Shown in pieces: positions 59,752-64,000 of a stretch of 64,000 nt of DNA. The notes under the pieces were generated by a model. It worked only from the letters and a program-made list of their open reading frames with translations. It was not told the DNA's origin and searched no databases. Numbering within the stretch: the first letter of the stretch is position 1; every line of letters starts with the position of its first letter. Made by a program: the position numbers and the translations under genes. The DNA is taken from the NCBI RefSeq assembly GCF_945952435.1, contig NZ_CAMFHZ010000012.1:35748-99747 (forward strand). Direction: 5' to 3'. The stretch is from an uncultured Microbacterium sp. (GTDB taxonomy: Bacteria > Actinomycetota > Actinomycetes > Actinomycetales > Microbacteriaceae).

Positions 59752-61296
59752 ATGAGCAGATCAGAGAAGCGGCGACGGACCCGGCGCATGCGCGTCGACG
59801 ACGTCATCGTCGTCAAGAAGTCGCGCCTGCGCACCGCGATCACGGGAACCGTCGTCGGCAACTTCATGGAGTGGTTCGACTTCGGCGTGTACGGCTACCT
59901 GGCCGTCACCCTGAGCGCGGTCTTCACCGGAAGCCTGCCGGGCGGTCTCGGACTCCTGGTGACCCTGCTCGGATTCGCGATCTCGTTCCTCGTCCGTCCG
60001 ATCGGCGGGCTCGTGCTCGGGCCGCTCGGCGACCGGATCGGCCGGCAGAAGGTCCTCTTCCTGACGATGACGATGATGGCGATCGCGACCGCGCTCATCG
60101 GCGTGCTGCCGACCTCGGCGTCGATCGGGCTGTGGGCGATCATCCCGCTGTACTTCCTGAAGATGGTGCAGGGCTTCTCGACGGGCGGAGAGTACGCCGG
60201 CGCGACCACGTACGTGTCCGAGTTCTCGCCGGACCGATCGCGCGGCTACTGGTCGTCCTTCCTCGACGTCGGCTCGTACGTGGGCTTCGCCGCGGGCGCG
60301 ACGGTGGTCGGTCTGACCACCTGGATCACGCAGTCCGTGGCCGGGGAGGACGCGATGGTGGAGTTCGGCTGGCGGATCCCGTTCCTGATCGCGATCCCCC
60401 TCGGCGTGGTCGCGATCTGGTTCCGTGCCAAGATCCCCGAGACGCCGGCCTACGAGGCCGAGCAGACCTCCGAGGCGACGCCGACGGACGCCGACGATCC
60501 GTACGCGCGGCACGGCCTGGTCGGCATCCTGCGTCACCACTGGCGCGAGGTGCTGATCGGCGTCGCCCTGGTCGCCGCCACGCAGACCGCCGGGTATGCC
60601 CTCACGAGCTACATGCCGACGTACTTGGAGACCGAGGTGGGCGTCTCGAACGTCATGGCGGCGATCGCGACCGTCCCGGTCCTTCTCATCATGAGCGCGT
60701 TCCTCCCCGTGATCGGCAAGCTCTCCGACCGGATCGGGCGCAAGCCGGTCTACGCGATCGCGGTCGCCGCGACGATGGTGCTCATGGTGCCGGCCTTCGC
60801 GGTGATGCAGATCGGGCAGGAGTGGGCGGTGCTCGTCGCTCTCGCGATGGTCGCGATCCCGGTCGCCTTCTTCGCGGCGATCTCCGCCTCCGCGCTGCCG
60901 GCGCTCTTCCCCACCGCCTCGCGGTTCGGGGCGATGGCCCTCGCGTTCAACGTGTCCGTGTCGCTGTTCGGCGGCACGACCCCGCTCTTCAGCCAGGCGC
61001 TGATCCAGCTCACGGGGAACACCTACATGCCGGCGTTCTACATCATGTTCTTCGCCGCTCTCGGCGGGGTGGCACTGCTGACGATGCGCGAGACGGCGAA
61101 GCGTCCTCTTCTCGGCTCCTTCCCGACGGTCGAGACCGAGCAGGAGGCGAAGGCGCTCGTCGCCCATCAGGACGAGAACCCGTACCTCGACACGAGGACC
61201 ATGCCGCTCGACCTCATCGTCGCTCCCGCGGTCGACTCCGAGGCCGTCCCCGCAGGAGGCGAGGCGGAGCCCGACCGGCCGCTCGCCGCTCGCTGA
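59752..61296 (+). CDS. MFS transporter, metabolite:H+ symporter (MHS) family, ProP-like
   Basis: VVGNFMEWFDFGVYGYLAVTL; LGDRIGRQKVLFLTM; QGFSTGGEYAGATTYVSEFSPDRSRGYWSSFLDVG. Confidence 0.92.
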   Translation: MSRSEKRRRTRRMRVDDVIVVKKSRLRTAITGTVVGNFMEWFDFGVYGYLAVTLSAVFTGSLPGGLGLLVTLLGFAISFLVRPIGGLVLGPLGDRIGRQKVLFLTMTMMAIATALIGVLPTSASIGLWAIIPLYFLKMVQGFSTGGEYAGATTYVSEFSPDRSRGYWSSFLDVGSYVGFAAGATVVGLTTWITQSVAGEDAMVEFGWRIPFLIAIPLGVVAIWFRAKIPETPAYEAEQTSEATPTDADDPYARHGLVGILRHHWREVLIGVALVAATQTAGYALTSYMPTYLETEVGVSNVMAAIATVPVLLIMSAFLPVIGKLSDRIGRKPVYAIAVAATMVLMVPAFAVMQIGQEWAVLVALAMVAIPVAFFAAISASALPALFPTASRFGAMALAFNVSVSLFGGTTPLFSQALIQLTGNTYMPAFYIMFFAALGGVALLTMRETAKRPLLGSFPTVETEQEAKALVAHQDENPYLDTRTMPLDLIVAPAVDSEAVPAGGEAEPDRPLAAR

Positions 61297-61403
61297 GGCC
61301 TCCAGACTCCTGCGGGAGCTGACGGGGCGGCGACGGGTGATGCGTCGCCGCCCCGTCACCTCGCGCGGCGGATCCCCGGCGGACGGGCCGTAGGGTCGGT
61401 GTC

Positions 61404-62192
61404 ATGCCGTTCACTCCGAGCCATGCGGTCGTCGCGCTTCCGTTCGCGCGGACCCCGCTGGTTCCGGCGGCGGTCGCCGTCGGGGCGATGACCCCGGACC
61501 TGCCGTTGTTCACCCGCGGACTCGTGGTGGACTACGGCCTCACGCACGACGCGCGGGCGATCCCGCTCACCACGGCGCTCGCGCTCGCACTCCTGCTCGT
61601 CTGGCGCATGGTGCTGCGCCCCGCGTGCCCGCTGCTCGCGCCGCGCGCCCTCGGTGCGCGGCTTCCGGCGGAGTGGGGGCGCGGACCCGCCGCCGTACTG
61701 CGGGAGACGTTCGGATCGACCGGGCGGGTGCTGCTGCTCGTCCTCGCGCTCGCGCTGGGGGTTGCGAGTCACCTCCTCTGGGACGTGTTCACGCATGAGG
61801 GGCGCCTGGGCACGGCGCTGATCCCCGCGCTGGATCGCGCCTGGGGTCCGCTGCCGGGGTACAAGTGGCTGCAGCACGGGTCGAGCATCGGCGGGCTGAT
61901 CGTCCTGGCGGTCGCGGGGATCGTCTGGCTCCGCGCTCGCACGCCCTCGCCGGTGACTCCTGCGCCGCTTCCGCTCCGGGTGGTGTGGTGGCTGTCGTTG
62001 CCGGCGACGCTCGTGATCGCCGTGCTTATCGGGCTCGCCGTCTACGGTCCGATCACGACGGACTTCACGGTTCAGCACCTCGCGTACCGGACGCTGCCTC
62101 TCGCGTGCGGCGTGTGGGCCGCGCTCACGCTCGTCCTCGCGATCGTTCTGTCGATCGCCCGTTTCCGCGGCCCTCAGCGCCAGGCGGCCTGA
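61404..62192 (+). CDS. DUF4184 family membrane protein
   Basis: MPFTPSHAVVALPFARTPLVPAAVAVGAMTPDLPLF. Confidence 0.88.
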   Translation: MPFTPSHAVVALPFARTPLVPAAVAVGAMTPDLPLFTRGLVVDYGLTHDARAIPLTTALALALLLVWRMVLRPACPLLAPRALGARLPAEWGRGPAAVLRETFGSTGRVLLLVLALALGVASHLLWDVFTHEGRLGTALIPALDRAWGPLPGYKWLQHGSSIGGLIVLAVAGIVWLRARTPSPVTPAPLPLRVVWWLSLPATLVIAVLIGLAVYGPITTDFTVQHLAYRTLPLACGVWAALTLVLAIVLSIARFRGPQRQAA

Positions 62193-63502
62193 TCGGTCCC
62201 CCACGTCCGGGGAGGGGCGAAGAGCGCAGGGCCGTCGGCCCAGGCGACGGCGGGGACGACCGTGCGGACCGTGACGCCGTCGACGTCGAACTCCTGCGTC
62301 TCCGGCTCCGCGGGTGGCGCGGCGACGAGCCCCTCGTCGGCGCGGGGGAGGGAGAGCAGTTCCGCGGCGACGCGGCGCAGCGACGTCTCGACGATCCAGC
62401 CTCCTCCCTCGTCCGCGCGGCGCCGCAGCGCGGTCGCGATCGCGGCGGCCAGCAGGTAGCCGGCGGTGTGGTCGAGCGCCTGGGCGGGAAGAGCGCCGGG
62501 CGTCTCGTCGCCGGACGCGCGCTCGATCAGGGCGATCCCGGACGCCGCCTGCACGAGACTGTCGAAGCCGCGACGATCGTCGACGCCCCAGGCCGAGAGC
62601 CGGGCGACGACCAGATGGGGGTACGCGTCGAGCAGCGCGGCCGGAGAAAGGCCGAGCTTCGCGAGACCGTCGGGACGGTAGCCGAGGACGACCACGTCCG
62701 CCGAGGACAGCAGCGCGTCCAGCCGGTCGCGCTGCGATCCTGCGTCGAGCACGGCGCTGCGCTTGCCGTGCCCCGTGTCCAGGTGCTGCCAGGGGAACTC
62801 CGCGAGGTGCGGCGGGTCGATGCGCAGCACCTCGGCCCCGGCCAGGGCGAGGGTGCGGGTGCAGACGGGGCCGGCGATGACGCGCGTGAGGTCCAGGATC
62901 CGCACCCCGGCGAGCGGCGCGTCCGGCCGGGACTCGGGCAGCGTGCGCCTCGGCGACGCCGTCGCTCGATCCCATCGGACGACCGGATCCACGCGGAGGG
63001 TTGAGTCGTCGCCCGCGCGCTCCTCCCGGACGGGGACGCACAGGCCGCCCTGGAGGGCGATCGCCGCGACCGCGGTGTCCGTGTCGAGCCCGGCCAGACG
63101 CGCACGGACGGCGTCGACGTCGCCGTCGTGCAGCGCGAGGGCGCGCCGCAGCGCCCGTGCGTGGGCGGGATAGTTGCCGTGCGTGCGCACCCAGCCGTCC
63201 GAGGTCCTCCAGAACCCCGACAGAGGGGACCAGGCGGCCGGGGCTCCGCCGTCGATGCGCAGATGCCGTTCGCTGCGGTAGGCCGCGGCGATCCGGGACG
63301 GGTCGAGGGGGACCGGGGCGGATCCGGAGAGCGCCGCAAGGGCGAGGGAGGCCGCCTGCACCCCGGCCCATGCGAGCTCGCCGACGGGGAGCCGGGCGGG
63401 AAGAGGCACCTCGGAGAAGGAGAGGTCCGCGCTCGCCGCGGGATCTTCGCCCAGCGCCGCCTGGAACCGCGCCAGCGTTGATCGTGCCGTTGCCGCTGTC
63501 AT
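62174..63502 (-). CDS. CaiB/BaiF family CoA transferase
   Basis: LAGVRILDLTRVIAGPVCTRTLALAGAEVLRIDPPHL; QALDHTAGYLLAAAIATALRRR. Confidence 0.88.
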   Translation of the reverse strand: MTAATARSTLARFQAALGEDPAASADLSFSEVPLPARLPVGELAWAGVQAASLALAALSGSAPVPLDPSRIAAAYRSERHLRIDGGAPAAWSPLSGFWRTSDGWVRTHGNYPAHARALRRALALHDGDVDAVRARLAGLDTDTAVAAIALQGGLCVPVREERAGDDSTLRVDPVVRWDRATASPRRTLPESRPDAPLAGVRILDLTRVIAGPVCTRTLALAGAEVLRIDPPHLAEFPWQHLDTGHGKRSAVLDAGSQRDRLDALLSSADVVVLGYRPDGLAKLGLSPAALLDAYPHLVVARLSAWGVDDRRGFDSLVQAASGIALIERASGDETPGALPAQALDHTAGYLLAAAIATALRRRADEGGGWIVETSLRRVAAELLSLPRADEGLVAAPPAEPETQEFDVDGVTVRTVVPAVAWADGPALFAPPRTWGTDQAAWR

Positions 63503-63785
63503 GCCCGCATCGTACGCGCGCGACCCCGGCGAGCGGCAGGGAGTCCCTGAGAGAGCGCCGCGCGACACGCCCGGGGGTGGGGGTGATTTGCCTGATCCCG
63601 GGGATCCGCGTAACTTATTACTTGTTCGCCCCAAGCGGTAGAGCGAAGGGCCGGAAGGCCTGACTCCCCAAGCGGCGAACAAACACCCTCCTTGCTTCCT
63701 CGGAACGAGGTTTCCTTCTTTGCAGGTTCTCCCTGCGAAGGGCGAGCGCGTGCGCTCGGGGTGTCCGCCCGCCGGAATCGTCGAT

Positions 63786-63813
63786 TTGACAGTCTGGCCG
63801 GGAGGGCTAAGCT
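63786..63813 (+). promoter_or_regulatory. rRNA-operon promoter P1 (TTGACA-N16-TAAGCT)
   Basis: Consensus -35/-10 followed by AGAGAAGTTGCCTCGG, nearly repeated in P2. Confidence 0.75.
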
Positions 63814-63873
63814 AGAGAAGTTGCCTCGGAAACGAGGAAACAAATCCGGATTCGTTCCTCACGGCATGTCGAC

Positions 63874-63902
63874 TTGACATCCTGGATCGGGACGGGTAAG
63901 AT
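63874..63902 (+). promoter_or_regulatory. rRNA-operon promoter P2 (TTGACA-N17-TAAGAT) and 16S leader start
   Basis: Consensus -35/-10; downstream CTTGAGAACTCAACAGCGTGCAC... resembles actinobacterial 16S leaders. Confidence 0.8.
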
Positions 63903-64000
63903 AGAGAAGTTGCCCCGAAGGGCCTGGTCGCGAGACCAGGGGTCGGGAGCATCCGATCCTTGAGAACTCAACAGCGTGCACTTGTCAAATGCCAAATAAC

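Overview
High-GC actinobacterial chromosome segment, most like Microbacteriaceae (probably Microbacterium; judged by gene content and the rRNA-leader sequence, not by a search). It carries about 53 protein genes, one tRNA-Ser(CGA), several hairpin terminators, and at the right edge two tandem promoters plus the leader of an rRNA operon whose 16S gene lies outside the window. Contents, left to right: galT (partial) with a divergent LacI regulator; a LacI-controlled sugar operon (Gfo/Idh/MocA, DUF993, two TIM-barrel isomerases); pgm; pheA; CPA1 antiporter; dicarboxylate symporter; arr; LCP protein; DUF2975/XRE pair; clpC; radA; moeA-mobA; cydAB plus a fused cydDC; TspO; HelR/HelD-like helicase; ald/Lrp; kup; a divergent KDG-kinase/IclR/RidA // D-threonine-aldolase-like/D-aminoacylase/KDPG-aldolase cluster with a GH20 hexosaminidase; APC permease; copC/ycnI; tyrS; MHS transporter; CoA transferase. 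Main points of interest: (1) the 45.3-52.8 kb cluster fits a pathway for C1-oxidised chitin products (N-acetylglucosaminate), and its two promoters share a composite operator; (2) a palindromic repeat family, one copy of which sits in frame inside a DUF993 gene, like Rickettsia palindromic elements, and another of which has grown into a 4 x 42-bp array between cydB and cydDC; (3) a second family of exactly 83-bp inverted-repeat elements; (4) strong apparent over-representation of GGATCC. All assignments come from reading the sequence; no searches were run.
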